Shown: positions 10,246 through 20,036 of the stretch, one piece after another
Position numbering within the stretch: the stretch's first letter is position 1
How the letters are laid out: each line of letters begins with the position of its first letter
Assembly (NCBI GenBank): GCA_943704425.1
Contig: CALSCP010000173.1
Span: 31,876-61,336, forward strand
DNA: 29,461 nucleotides
DNA from: Ministeria vibrans ATCC 50519
Lineage: Eukaryota > Opisthokonta > Filasterea
Reading direction: 5' to 3'
Translations under genes and position numbers: made by a program
Notes under the pieces: generated by a model
Told to the model about the DNA's origin: nothing
Seen by the model: the letters and a program-made list of their open reading frames with translations, nothing else
Database searches by the model: none

Positions 10246-13200
10246 ATGTCACACGCAGGAGGCCCTGGTCGGGGCCATCGAGTAAAGGACACGAGCAAGC
10301 GGCCTGCGGGCATCTGGCGGTGTCCGTACTCCACATGCTCGTACGAGACGGCGACAAACTCCGCACTGGGCAGTCACGTCCACCGTGGCCACATTACAGT
10401 CAGCGAAGACAATCGCATCTTCCGCGAACAGGTACCCCCATCTCCCCGTGCCCTGCTCCCCCCTTCCTCCCTCTCCCCTTTTTCTTTCCCGTCCTCTTCT
10501 CTTGAGCTTTGGTGCAATCCTGAAATTGCTCCAAAAAATCTCAGCTAATGCAATATTTGAAAAAAAAAGGGGAGAGGGAGGAAGGGGGGAGCAGGGCACG
10601 GGGAGATGGGGNNNNNNNNNNTGTACATAAGAATACATGTGCATAAGAATGTATGTACATAAGCGCATGCCTCGCCCCATTGTCTAAAGCAGCGCAATGG
10701 GGATCGCATGCTGTGACGCGCCATGACGCACTGCGCACCCCCTCCTCGCCCCTCACCCCCCCTCCTCCTCTCTCTCTCTCTCTCTGTGTGTGTGTCTCTC
10801 TCCCCTCGGTCTCTCTCGTCGCGTGTGCAGGCGGCGCGCATGCCGGGCGTTGTCGTCTACCTCGCCTGTCCTTTGCCCGCTTGCGAAAAGAAATTCAAGA
10901 ACGCCAACGGCCTCAAGTACCACCTGGTGCACGCCCACACCCACGAGGGACGCTCCGGCCCCGACTCCACCAACCCCGTCGACCAGATTCCCATGCCAAT
11001 CTTCATTACGCTCGAACAAAGTACGTTTGGCAAAAATGTTCATTCTCATTCTCTCTCGCATTGGTTGTGTGGCAACCACAACCATGCCACCACACGCCGC
11101 TTGGCCCACACGCTCACAGACTCACCCACACACATTCTCTCGCCCTTGTCGCTGCCCATTCTCCCTTGCTTGCTCATTTTTTTCTTCTTTTTGTTGTAGC
11201 ACACGAATTGTGCGATAGCCGCGACGGCTGTCCCGTCTGCTGCCAACCCTTTTCGGCATCCACCAGTACTCGCTGTAGCGAGTGTGACGTTGTCTACCAC
11301 ATCTGGTGTCTGGTCGAACCCACCGCAAACTGTCCCAAGAGCCCATGGCGCTGCGACGCCTGCGTCATCTGTGACCCGACCCCTCTGCCCGAGACGCACC
11401 ATCTCTATCGCCAGCAGCAGCAGGTCATGCTTCAGCAACAGCAGCAACAACAACGACAGCTTGCACCCTCCCAACAGCATCAACATGACCACCAGCAGCA
11501 GAACATGCTCATGCAACAGCAGCAACAGCAAAATATGTACTACCAGCAGCAACAACAACAGCGCTACCTACATGACATGCAAGACCCCTTTGGTCCAATG
11601 CAGGTGCTTCACGAATCCCCCCAGGTACCCGCTCTCGCCGGCGTTGTTCCATCACTCTCCTCCCGGTCCAGCACCGTGTCGCTCCACCACCAGCACGTCC
11701 CGGCACGCGCCGCCGCTGTCAAGGCCTCCCAGGCCATCTACTCGGCCGCCGCTGCAATCAACCCAAGCCCCGCCCGCGCCACGTCAAGCACGGGTCGTCC
11801 CCTGGGTCGCCCCCCTGGTCCCGCTCGTCCCAAACCCCCTCCCACCCACCACCATCACCCTCAACAGACGCGCTCCTCCTCTCACGACCCCTCTTCCCGC
11901 CACCACCACCATCACCACCATCACTATCGCAATGGCAACGACGGCACCGCCATCATTGTCAACTACCAGCCAAGCACAGTCACGACCGAGCTTGAACAGC
12001 GTCTTTGTCAGATCATGCACGACGGACTGTGCATTCGCTGTCATCAGGGCGTCAACGAATCCCAGCTGCTCCTCTGCGACGGCAACTGTGGCATCTCCAT
12101 GCACACCTACTGCTGCGCCCCGCCCCTCACCGCAGTCCCATCGGGCGACTGGCTCTGCTTTCGCTGCCTCCGCCAGGCTCGTCGACGCAAAGGCGACCCC
12201 GTCTGCGGCCCCACCGAACCCTACACCATCGACAACATCTGGCCCATGCCCTTCACTCCCCCCTGGGCCCCCGCCGAAGAACCCCCACGCGTCCACAAGA
12301 AGAAACGCCTCGAATCCCCCCACTCCCCAAACACCCTTGCTCTCCCTCCACGTTCCTCTTCGCATCACAACCCACACCCCGATCATCAGCAGCAGCAACA
12401 TCATGAGAGTACCCTTGCAGCATCCCTCAACGCCGCTTCGCCTCCCGACATTCTCGCAAGCGTCTTTCCTGCACTTCCACGTCGTGCCGCGCTCGCCGTG
12501 CGCTCTTACGCTGAACAACATAGCGACGATGACAATGACCACGACGACGACCGTGACGAGGACGTCGGTGTCGATGTCACCGAGGCCTACACCACCCTCT
12601 CGTCCTCCTGGCCCATTGTCGACAATGTCGACCTCGACGCTGTCATCCACCACACCTCAAACTCCAACCCTTCCGATATTCTCTCCTCAGCCTATTCATT
12701 GCCTCGTCGCGCTGCCGCTGCCGTCACCTCCTACGTCGAAGACAGCGACGACGACGACGTAGCCGCACACGATCCTATCCTGAGCAGTGTTGTGCGCGAC
12801 GTCGCTCTTGATCTCACCGACGAAGACTATGCTCACCAGCTGATGGACGTTGAGCGTCCCGGCACACGCAACTCATCTCGTCGCACCACTCACAACAACA
12901 ACCACAACAACAGTACCAATAGTAATATCAATCTTTCATCGTCGTTGATGGCCGCCGCATCCGTCATGCAAACCTCATCATTCGAGCCCAACACTCGCCC
13001 GCGTCCCTTTGAGCCCCGTTCGCTGCTCGCCACCAACGCCGACTCGACCTACGACGTGTGGCAAGAGGGCGCCAAGGCGGCCGTTGCACGCGCCCTTCAA
13101 TACGCTCAGGTGGAAGATAGGCGCACCGCGTTGCTGCAGTCGCTCAGTGTTGCCGATGCGCCTTCACGTCGTCGCTCCACCACGTCCGCCGTGGCTCTAA

Positions 13201-13683
13201 GCGATTGGATGCCCTCGTGGCACTTTTTTGCACCGCTCATGGAAACAACACGCGAGCGTGTCCATCGTGCACTCAACAGCGAACTGCCCGTGCTATGTCA
13301 CGCAAATGTGCGCAGTGGTGCTGTCACCCGACTCAACATGCTCGAGACATTTGTGTGCGACGACGAGACCGAGCTCCTTCTCAACGTTTGTGGCACCGTC
13401 ACTGCCTTTGAGTGGTGCCCGTCGCCCGCCGACGCTGCTGTGCAATACTTTGCCTGTGCCGTTGACACTCAGCGCAATGCCGATATGCCCTCTGAGATCC
13501 CTGCCGCCGCCCAGTCATCGTCGCGTCGCAAACAAGCGCAGCAGAAGCGACGCGAGCGTGGCATTAATCGTAACGGGAAGCGACGCAGACGCAACGAAGA
13601 CAGCAACGGTGAGTATGAAGAGGACGACGGTGACAACGACGAGGAAGATGTGGCGGAGGAGGAGGGAGCTGACGACGGTGACG

Positions 13684-13717
<34 letters not shown>

Positions 13718-15779
13718 TGGTGATGAGGATTACTTGGACGCAGAGGATGTCGCTGGCGACACCACTACAGTACCCAATGGTCTTCATGCGAGTCAGCGTG
13801 ACAAGACCGACGCGCATCACACGCCCAATGACACAGGGGGAGGTGGCACTTCTCTGCACATGATTCAATTGTGGAATGTCGGGTCACTTCTCGTGGGTGG
13901 CGGCACTTGCATCCAACCCCCAGAGATGGTAGTGGGACTGGCGCACGAACACGGCCGATGTTTGTCGCTTTCTTGGTGTCCCGTTGACGCCTACTCGCCG
14001 CCGGACGAGCAGCTGTCGCTCGACACAATGTCTCGTGTGGGTGTACTCGCTGCGTCCTTTGCCGACGGTGCTGTGTGTCTCTATGCCATTCCACATCCGG
14101 CCGAGCTTGTCGAGCACTACAAGACGCACCATCATGTGCACTACCACCACCAGCAGCGCCAAAAGCACGGTCAGAATGGCGTTCCCTCTACATCGACATT
14201 ATCTGCAAGCGACACCGCCACTGCTGCTTCCTTGGACAGCTCAGGCTCGGCAGACGATGGCAAGAAGAAGATACCGCTCGAGGGCACACAGCTGTTCATG
14301 GCCCAGCCCATCTGTATTCTCTGCGAACCCGGTGCGCCCAAGACCACGTCGTTGACCTGGCCCCGCGTGACGCGTGGTCAACCACAAAAGATTGTGTGTG
14401 CGCGTGAAGACCACACCGTGTTGCTGGTGACAATTGTAGGGGCGGGCCACATTGAAACGACCACGCTGGAACACGCCAGTGATACTGCGTCGTCAACGGT
14501 CGCCGCGAGTCGCTCGATCACAGTTGCTGCGGCCAACTCGGCGCCCATTCGGGCGGCCGTGGTGCCACCTGTTGACTGGGCAAAGGTACATGGCGCACTG
14601 GCTCAGCAGCAGCGTCACCTGCAGCAGCTGCAGCAGCAACAGCAACAGTTTGGTCAGGGAGGCACACACCGCACACAGTCGGCTCAGGTGCAACAACAGC
14701 AGCTCATGATGGCACGCAAGCAGGCTGAGGCACAGTCGGCTGCCTCGTCGGCGCTCGAAGTTGCCGAGACACTCACAACGTCGGTGGTCGACACGGACGG
14801 TGCGGTGCGCGTGCATCGGGTGCCGTCGTCGACTGCGGCGCGCATTACCAGCACGCACAGTCTGCACCAGACGCAGGTGGGTGTGCAGCATCGCATGCTT
14901 GATACCACTCCCATTGGCTCTGACGCACTCCTTTGTGGCTTTGAGCGTTACGGTGACAAGGGAGGACTCTATCTTGTCCATGTGGACACCAGCAAGGACT
15001 CAACTGGCTATGCGTCCAGCGGCGCTCAGACGCGACGCACTCTACCCACCTACTGCATCGACAGCCACTCATTTCCTGTGCTCAGCATCTCACACTCGCC
15101 CGCCCTCAACGCTGTCGTGTACGGCACTGTCTGCGGCTGTGTGCGCTGTGTTCTCTTCAACACAACCAACAACAGTGGCAGCGGCACAATGTCTCCTCCA
15201 CACCAACAACAACAACCGCAATCGCCATCCCTACAATCAACATCCTCCAGCGGGCTCACCCTGGCCCCACATGGTCTCGCACGCACTCTGGCGTCCACGC
15301 AAGTCGACACTGGCGTCGACGATGTCATCGCCGCTTCACTCGACTTTACCGTCTCTCCCCAGACCCCATGCGTCCACCTAGCCGAGCTCACCCCGCCACG
15401 CTGCTGCTGCCGTGCCCCGCGTGCCCCGCGCCGCTTCCCTCTCAGCGCCCAAATGATCACAAAGGTAACCAAAATCATATCGGAACAAAGACAGTAAAAA
15501 CTGCATGTTGATCATTGTGATTGTTAGGTGTCGTTTAATCCCAATGCGGGTCGTCAGGCGTGGTTTGCCATCTGTGGGGGCAATGGTATTGTGCGTCTCA
15601 TGCGCATTGACAGTGCCTCACAGTCAAGTAAGACCCATCACCCACACACACACACACACATATATATATACAAATCACTTACTCACCCACTTCTTCTTTC
15701 CCTCCCTCGCTTGGTATATCTGTTAGGTGAGACAGAGAACAACCAACGCCGCTTTTTGTCGCGTATGTACAAGAAATAA
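10246..15779 (+). CDS. C2H2-PHD-PHD protein with TFIIIC GTF3C2-like WD region
   Basis: Five exons: 10246-10431, 10831-11020, 11200-15464, 15528-15627 and 15727-15779, 4794 nt, 1597 residues. Two C2H2 fingers, both C-x4-C-x12-H-x4-H, lie at about 26-49 and 75-98, one per exon. A PHD-type finger follows at about 132-183 (CPVC, CSEC, HIWC, CDAC), then glutamine-rich sequence with Q runs and a histidine run. A second PHD finger is at about 400-447 (CIRC, CDGNC, HTYC, CFRC). After acidic low-complexity stretches, about 790-1597 resembles the WD40 region of TFIIIC subunit GTF3C2/TFIIIC110: MIQLWNVGSLL, LAHEHGRCLSLSWCPVDAY, RVGVLAASFADGAVCLYAIPHPAEL, and near the end VSFNPNAGRQAWFAICGGNGIVRLMRI. In animals GTF3C2 binds DNA within TFIIIC, which recruits RNA polymerase III to tRNA genes. 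The fingers suggest DNA and histone-tail reading, by inference. AATAAA follows at 15803. One continuous exon covers PHD1 to the WD region, so the fusion does not depend on splice guesses; only the C2H2 part does. Confidence 0.82.
10436..10611. repeat. 48-bp perfect inverted repeat beside an assembly gap
   Basis: Bases 10436-10483 (CCCCATCTCCCCGTGCCCTG and onward) are the exact reverse complement of 10564-10611, with an 80-bp spacer. The second arm touches a run of ten N. Both lie in intron 1 of the zinc-finger/TFIIIC-like gene. This may be a true hairpin-forming element or a scaffolding artefact. Confidence 0.95.
10612..10621. other. Assembly gap (10 N)
   Basis: Ten undetermined bases within intron 1 of the zinc-finger/TFIIIC-like gene. 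The true size is unknown, so this intron may be longer than the 399 bp seen. Confidence 1.
10665..10711. repeat. Interrupted palindrome after the gap
   Basis: GCATGC, three bases, CCCCATTG, a 12-base loop, CAATGGGG, three bases and GCATGC form a 47-bp near-perfect hairpin within the same intron as the larger inverted repeat. Confidence 0.85.
15642..15672. repeat. (CA)n(TA)n microsatellite
   Basis: A CA tract followed by a TA tract in the last intron (15628-15726) of the zinc-finger/TFIIIC-like gene. Confidence 0.9.
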
Positions 15780-15899
15780 TCTCTCCCTCCCTTCTGTTAC
15801 TGAATAAACAAACGAACTATAGTAATAATTTTACCAAACACAATCACACACTCTTTCTCTCTCGCTTGCACGCTCACACACTCTCTCTTTTCTGTTGCG

Positions 15900-17190
15900 T
15901 TACTCCTTTGACGACTGTGACTGTCGAAACAATTCGTTTGTGAGCAGTTGATGATCTCTAATGCTCTTTCGCGCGCGTTTCGCGGGTCCCTTTGCGCTCT
16001 CGAGTGAGCTGCCCTTTGCTGAGATTTTGGGCGCTTTACGTTTGCGCAGAATCGACTTGTTTCGCGACAGTGCACTCGTCAGTTGAGTTACTAACAAAAA
16101 ATAGATAGTTAGAGAGTGAGAGAGAGAAACAGTGAGATATATAGAAAGAAACAAAGTGATATGTAGGAGAGAAACAAAAGTGATATATAGAGAACAAAAA
16201 AAAAGTAAGAGAAGAAGAATAATAATAAGATATCTATATAAGACGAGGCGATTCTCTCTCGTACAGAGGGCGTTTGTCTCCGAAATGGTCTCGGCCAATT
16301 GAGTGTCAACCGAACGCATTTCTGACGCAGTGCTGTCGTCGTTGTCGTTGTCGTTGTCGCAAACAAGATCAGGGCATGCGGTTGCAAGAGAGTCCACTGC
16401 ACTTAAAGTTGCTTCAGTGCTGCGCAGCTGAGCACGCGCACGAGCCAATTGACGGGCGCTCTCTTCGACCTCCTCACGAAGATCGTTGTATCTACACAGG
16501 AACATGTTCAATGATGCTTCCCTCCTTGATCTAGTGTGTAAACTACCTTTCCACTTCAGCAGGATCGTCACGACCGCTCCATCTTCTCGGCAGACGATCA
16601 AGGAGACTGAAGAGAAAAGGGAGAAGTGAGGCGCAAAACACTCTCTGTTTCTCCAATTTCCAACTTACGCGTCTCCTGTGGTTTCTCTTGACCCGTGCTG
16701 CTTCTCGCGAACCTGAGCACGAAGTTCATGTCGCCACGACTGCACTTGGTCCATGAGAATGCGCTGTATTTGTGCGCTGAAGCGAACTCCGTGGTCCAAT
16801 CGCATTGCGCGGTCAACTGTCAAAAGCCCCAAAAATAATACTGAGTTGACACCAAAAGAACAAACGTGCACCCTGCGAACCTTTGCCAGTGATCGTCTTT
16901 ACCACGTGGTGTGGGACAGGTGCGCCAAAGGTGCTGACAACTTCCTCACTGACAAGAAAAACGATTTCAGTTTGTGAAACAATTTGACACGAAGACGGCC
17001 GGGAAAAGGTTAGGCAGCCGCAAAGAGAGGCCCAACGAGTCAAAGGGATCGGGCTGGGCGTGTTGCATTGGCACGAAAAACAAGGGAAAGTGCCGTACTG
17101 TGTCAATTTGATGTTTGCGAGTTTTCGAAGTTGCTTGTTGATGAAATCATGATCGCGCAACGCCATTTGCCCTTCTTCGTGTTCCGCCAT
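15900..17190 (-). CDS. Coiled-coil protein of unknown function
   Basis: Six exons: 17099-17190, 16881-16948, 16669-16816, 16547-16606, 16265-16491 and 15900-16090, 786 nt, 261 residues. Every junction is GT-AG and keeps frame. The protein starts MAEHEEGQMALRDHDFINKQ. A central helical region (DHGVRFSAQIQRILMDQVQS, EEVEESARQLARARAQLRST) is likely coiled coil; an acidic DNDNDNDD insert follows, then a basic C-terminus with KSILRKRKAPKISAKG and AKRARKSIRDH that could serve as a nuclear localisation signal. I do not recognise the family. Its size and plan (helical middle, basic tail) recall small kinetochore or nuclear scaffold subunits, but this is a weak analogy. It converges with the TFIIIC-like gene, with 120 bp between stops, and diverges from the STIMATE homologue with 143 bp between starts. 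Confidence 0.72.
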
Positions 17191-17333
17191 GACAAAAGGC
17201 GTGTTAAGCGCTTCAGGCTGAAAGAAAGAAACTTAAATTACTTATTACTAATAAATAAAATATTTGGGTTTGACATTTGGTAAGTCAAAAATAATACTAA
17301 TAATTTATTATCAAAATTGTTTCTCCCTCTCAC

Positions 17334-18544
17334 ATGAGCGGAGAATGCACGCTCACTGACTGGTGGTCGTTTCTGATCCAGTTTCTTCTTGGACTGACGG
17401 CAATCTCATCGCTGTTTGTGAAGCGCTCGTGCGAGCGCGAGAGCGAACGACGGCCCATGAAGATCTTCCTGCTCGACGCATCCAAGCAGGGCCTCGGCAC
17501 CTTCTTTGTCCACTTCCTCAACATCTTTCTGTCGTTTCAGTTTGGGCGCACGCGGGAAGTGACCGACCAATGTGTTTGGTATGAGAGAGAGAGTGTGTGA
17601 GAGAGAGAGAGAGAAAAAGCGTTATTCAGTCACATCCAATGTGTAACTGTTGTCCGTGCGCGTGTGTCCTCACCGCTGCGTTGTGTCGTGCATTAGGTAT
17701 TTTGCCAACATCATGTTGGACACGATCATTGGAATTCCCACTGTGTGGATCATTATGACTCTCTGTCAGGCGTTAGTCAAAAAGTGTGCACCGCGACTCG
17801 ACTTGCTCAAGTAAGCACGAGAGGGGGGGCGGGGGCAGTTAGAGACAGAGACAGACAGAGACAGACAGTGACAAAGAGCGACAGAGACAGACAGAGAGAG
17901 ACAGACAGAGAAAGTGATTGAGAGAGAGGGATAGAGACAGACAAAGTGATAGAGAGATAGAATTATTGTGGTGGCTTATTGGTGTGGTGTAGAACGGGAG
18001 AGTACGGAGGCTCGTCGCGGCGTCCGCGTCTGTCGCACTGGGCGGCGCAGTGCACTGTCTACCTGGCCTGTCTGCTTGTCGAGAAATCGCTTGTCTTTGC
18101 GCTGCTGATGCTCCCTGTCTTTGGCCGCATTGCTCGTGCAGCACTCAGCCCCGTCTCGTCAAACCAGAAAGTCGAACTTCTCGTTGTGATGTAAGAAGCA
18201 CAGAAAGAGGGAGAGAGAGAGACGGTCTAATTGACTCTCTCGACTTGTTTAGGTATATTGTTCCTGTGACTTCTTCCGTCTTCTTTTTCTGGATCATTGA
18301 TTGGGTTTTAATGCGCAAGAGTGCTCATCCTTCTGCTTCCGCCATTGCATATTCTCCCTTGAGAGACGACCGTCAAAGCGAAGGTCCGACAGACCATTGA
18401 AGGGAGAATGATCGAACTTATTTTCTCGCTCGTCTTCTTTTAGTGTCGATGCAACTTGAGACGTTGAATGACGACGAACTGAGCCGTCTCGAAGACGACG
18501 ACGATGAGGAGGATGATGCTGATGTAGAGCCCTTTACTTTGTAA
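17334..18544 (+). CDS. STIMATE/TMEM110-like ER membrane protein
   Basis: Homologue of STIMATE (TMEM110), an ER multi-pass protein that in animals binds STIM1 at ER-plasma membrane contacts and promotes store-operated calcium entry. Five exons: 17334-17578, 17697-17810, 17993-18190, 18253-18383 and 18444-18544, 789 nt, 262 residues (human about 294). Diagnostic blocks: RPMKIFLLDASKQGLGTFFV (human [20 protein letters not shown]), the HFLNIFLS stretch, MLDTIIGIPTVWIIMTLCQ, TGEYGG before QCTVYLACLLVEKSLVFALL (human GEYG..[20 protein letters not shown]), and YIVPVTSSVFFFWIIDWVLMRK. I count four to five hydrophobic segments. The C-terminal tail is highly acidic (EDDDDEEDDADVE). The last donor, GTCCGA at 18384, is weak but restores frame into a plausible tail; reading on would stop after SEGPTDH, a possible alternative end. 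The NUDT5-like gene starts 84 bp after the stop. Confidence 0.9.
17835..17960. repeat. GACAGA-rich simple repeat in STIMATE-like intron 2
   Basis: Degenerate GACAGA and GAGAGA repeats make up most of the second intron of the STIMATE-like gene. Confidence 0.8.
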
Positions 18545-18628
18545 ACAAACTGAACCTAACGACTGTATAATTATTATTATATACCTGTTTTGACATTTTG
18601 ACTAATTTTGCAATAGTAATTTAATTTC

Positions 18629-19573
18629 ATGCTGTTTGTCGTTGCGGCACTGCGGACATGGTTCAGCACAGTCGGCGGCGCTGGCCCACCGCAGAGTGCA
18701 TTGGCGGACCTTGGGCGAAAGGCGGACTCGATAGCGGCGGCAGCAGCGGCGCAGTTCGGCTCGTCGGTGCGGGTGGTCGGCAGTGAGTTCCCGCCCGCCA
18801 CCTGGTGGACCTGGCTGAAGATGGGCCGCGTGTCGTTCCAGGTGCGTGCAGGACGCTGTTGCTCGATGCGTCCGGGCGTGGGGGAGCGTGCAGCATCGTG
18901 AGGAGTGCGTTTAGTCCTTTCTGACTTCTTTGTTGTTCTTTTTTCTTCCTCCGCTCTGCAGCGCGACGGCGGACAAGTCCACCACTATGAAACGGTGGAA
19001 CGGACAACACGCAGCGGCGATATTGACGGCGTAGAAGCGGTGGCGGTGATCAACGCAAAGCCGCTGACGACTCCCGCTGCTCTCTTCCGCGACCCTGACT
19101 CGCTCATCCCACTCATTCTCAACTGGCGACCTCCCATCGGCTGCGCTTCGATTGAAATTCCCGCTGGTCTTGTTGACGAAGGCGAATCAGCAGCAGTGGC
19201 AGCCGAGCGTGAGCTTCTCGAAGAGACAGGGCTGCACGGCACAGTGTTGCCCGAGCACAGTCGCATCTTTCACGTCTCACCGTGGGTCTCCAACGAGAAT
19301 GGCCGTTACGTGTTCCTTCGCGTCGATCCATGCGATCCTCGAAACGCCACTCCAAGGCAAAACTTAGGAGATGACGAAGTAATAACCTCAGCTCTAAACT
19401 CTTAACCCAATTTCCTCTCAAAAATTGTGATGGCTTAGAACATTGAGTTGCTCATTGTGCCCGTCAAGGACCTCTCTGCGCGTCTCGAGAAGTACCACGA
19501 CGACCATGGCTTTGCCATTGATGCGCGTCTCTACTCCTTTGCTATTGCACTCAGTTTTATCCAACACGAATGA
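18629..19573 (+). CDS. NUDT5-like ADP-sugar pyrophosphatase (Nudix)
   Basis: Nudix hydrolase of the ADP-ribose pyrophosphatase group, which splits ADP-ribose to AMP and ribose 5-phosphate using Mg2+. Three exons: 18629-18841, 18962-19378 and 19439-19573, 765 nt, 254 residues (human NUDT5 219). The Nudix box at about 140-162, GLVDEGESAAVAAERELLEE followed by TGL, fits G-x5-E-x7-RE-U-x-EE-x-G-U exactly. Other NUDT5-type blocks are ETVERTTR, LILNWRPPIGCASIEIPAGL (human VKQFRPPMGGYCIEFPAGL), NLGDDE, VPVKDLSARLEK and IDARLYSFAIAL (human VDARVYSYALAL). The extra N-terminal exon (about 71 residues; LFVVAALRTWF, then an alanine-rich run) is not part of the catalytic fold and could be a targeting sequence or an uncertain start. 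AATAAA overlaps the region just after the stop (19573). Tail-to-tail with the giant coiled-coil gene, 65 bp apart. Confidence 0.92.
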
Positions 19574-19638
19574 ATAAAATGTATTGTACATAAATTTTTC
19601 ACAACTTTTCAACAAAATGCAATGTCTCTCGCTCTAAT

Positions 19639-20001
19639 CTACATATTGTGATGATGCGATCGAGTCTTCCTGCGTATCGGCGAATCCATCACAGCCGTTC
19701 GCAGCCGCTCAGTCTCTCGCATCACTTCCAGTGCTATCCCACTCGACAACGGAGCAGACACACCCGAGACACTCATACTACTACTACCACCACTAGTGCT
19801 AGCACTACTACGCATACCCCTGCCCTCCCCCTCCTCCTCCTCCTCATGTACTGTTAATCCCGCTGTGCCGTGTCGCTCTGCTGCTCTTAGAATCGCCCGC
19901 GCACTCTCCTCCAGTGTTCCCGACAGCTCTTGCACCGCCCGTCTGCGTCGTCCCATCTTCCGAATCGCGCTGTCTCGTCTACAAACAGAAAATTTCTTTA
20001 A

Positions 20002-20036
<35 letters not shown>

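Noticed and set aside
10541-10756. Open frames spanning the ten Ns
   Set aside because: They cross an assembly gap and an inverted repeat in an intron, and have no homology.
11284-12762. 492-codon alternative frame within the TFIIIC-like gene
   Set aside because: The P, T and S-rich product is a frame-shifted shadow of the Q/H-rich coding sequence; the main frame carries two PHD fingers.
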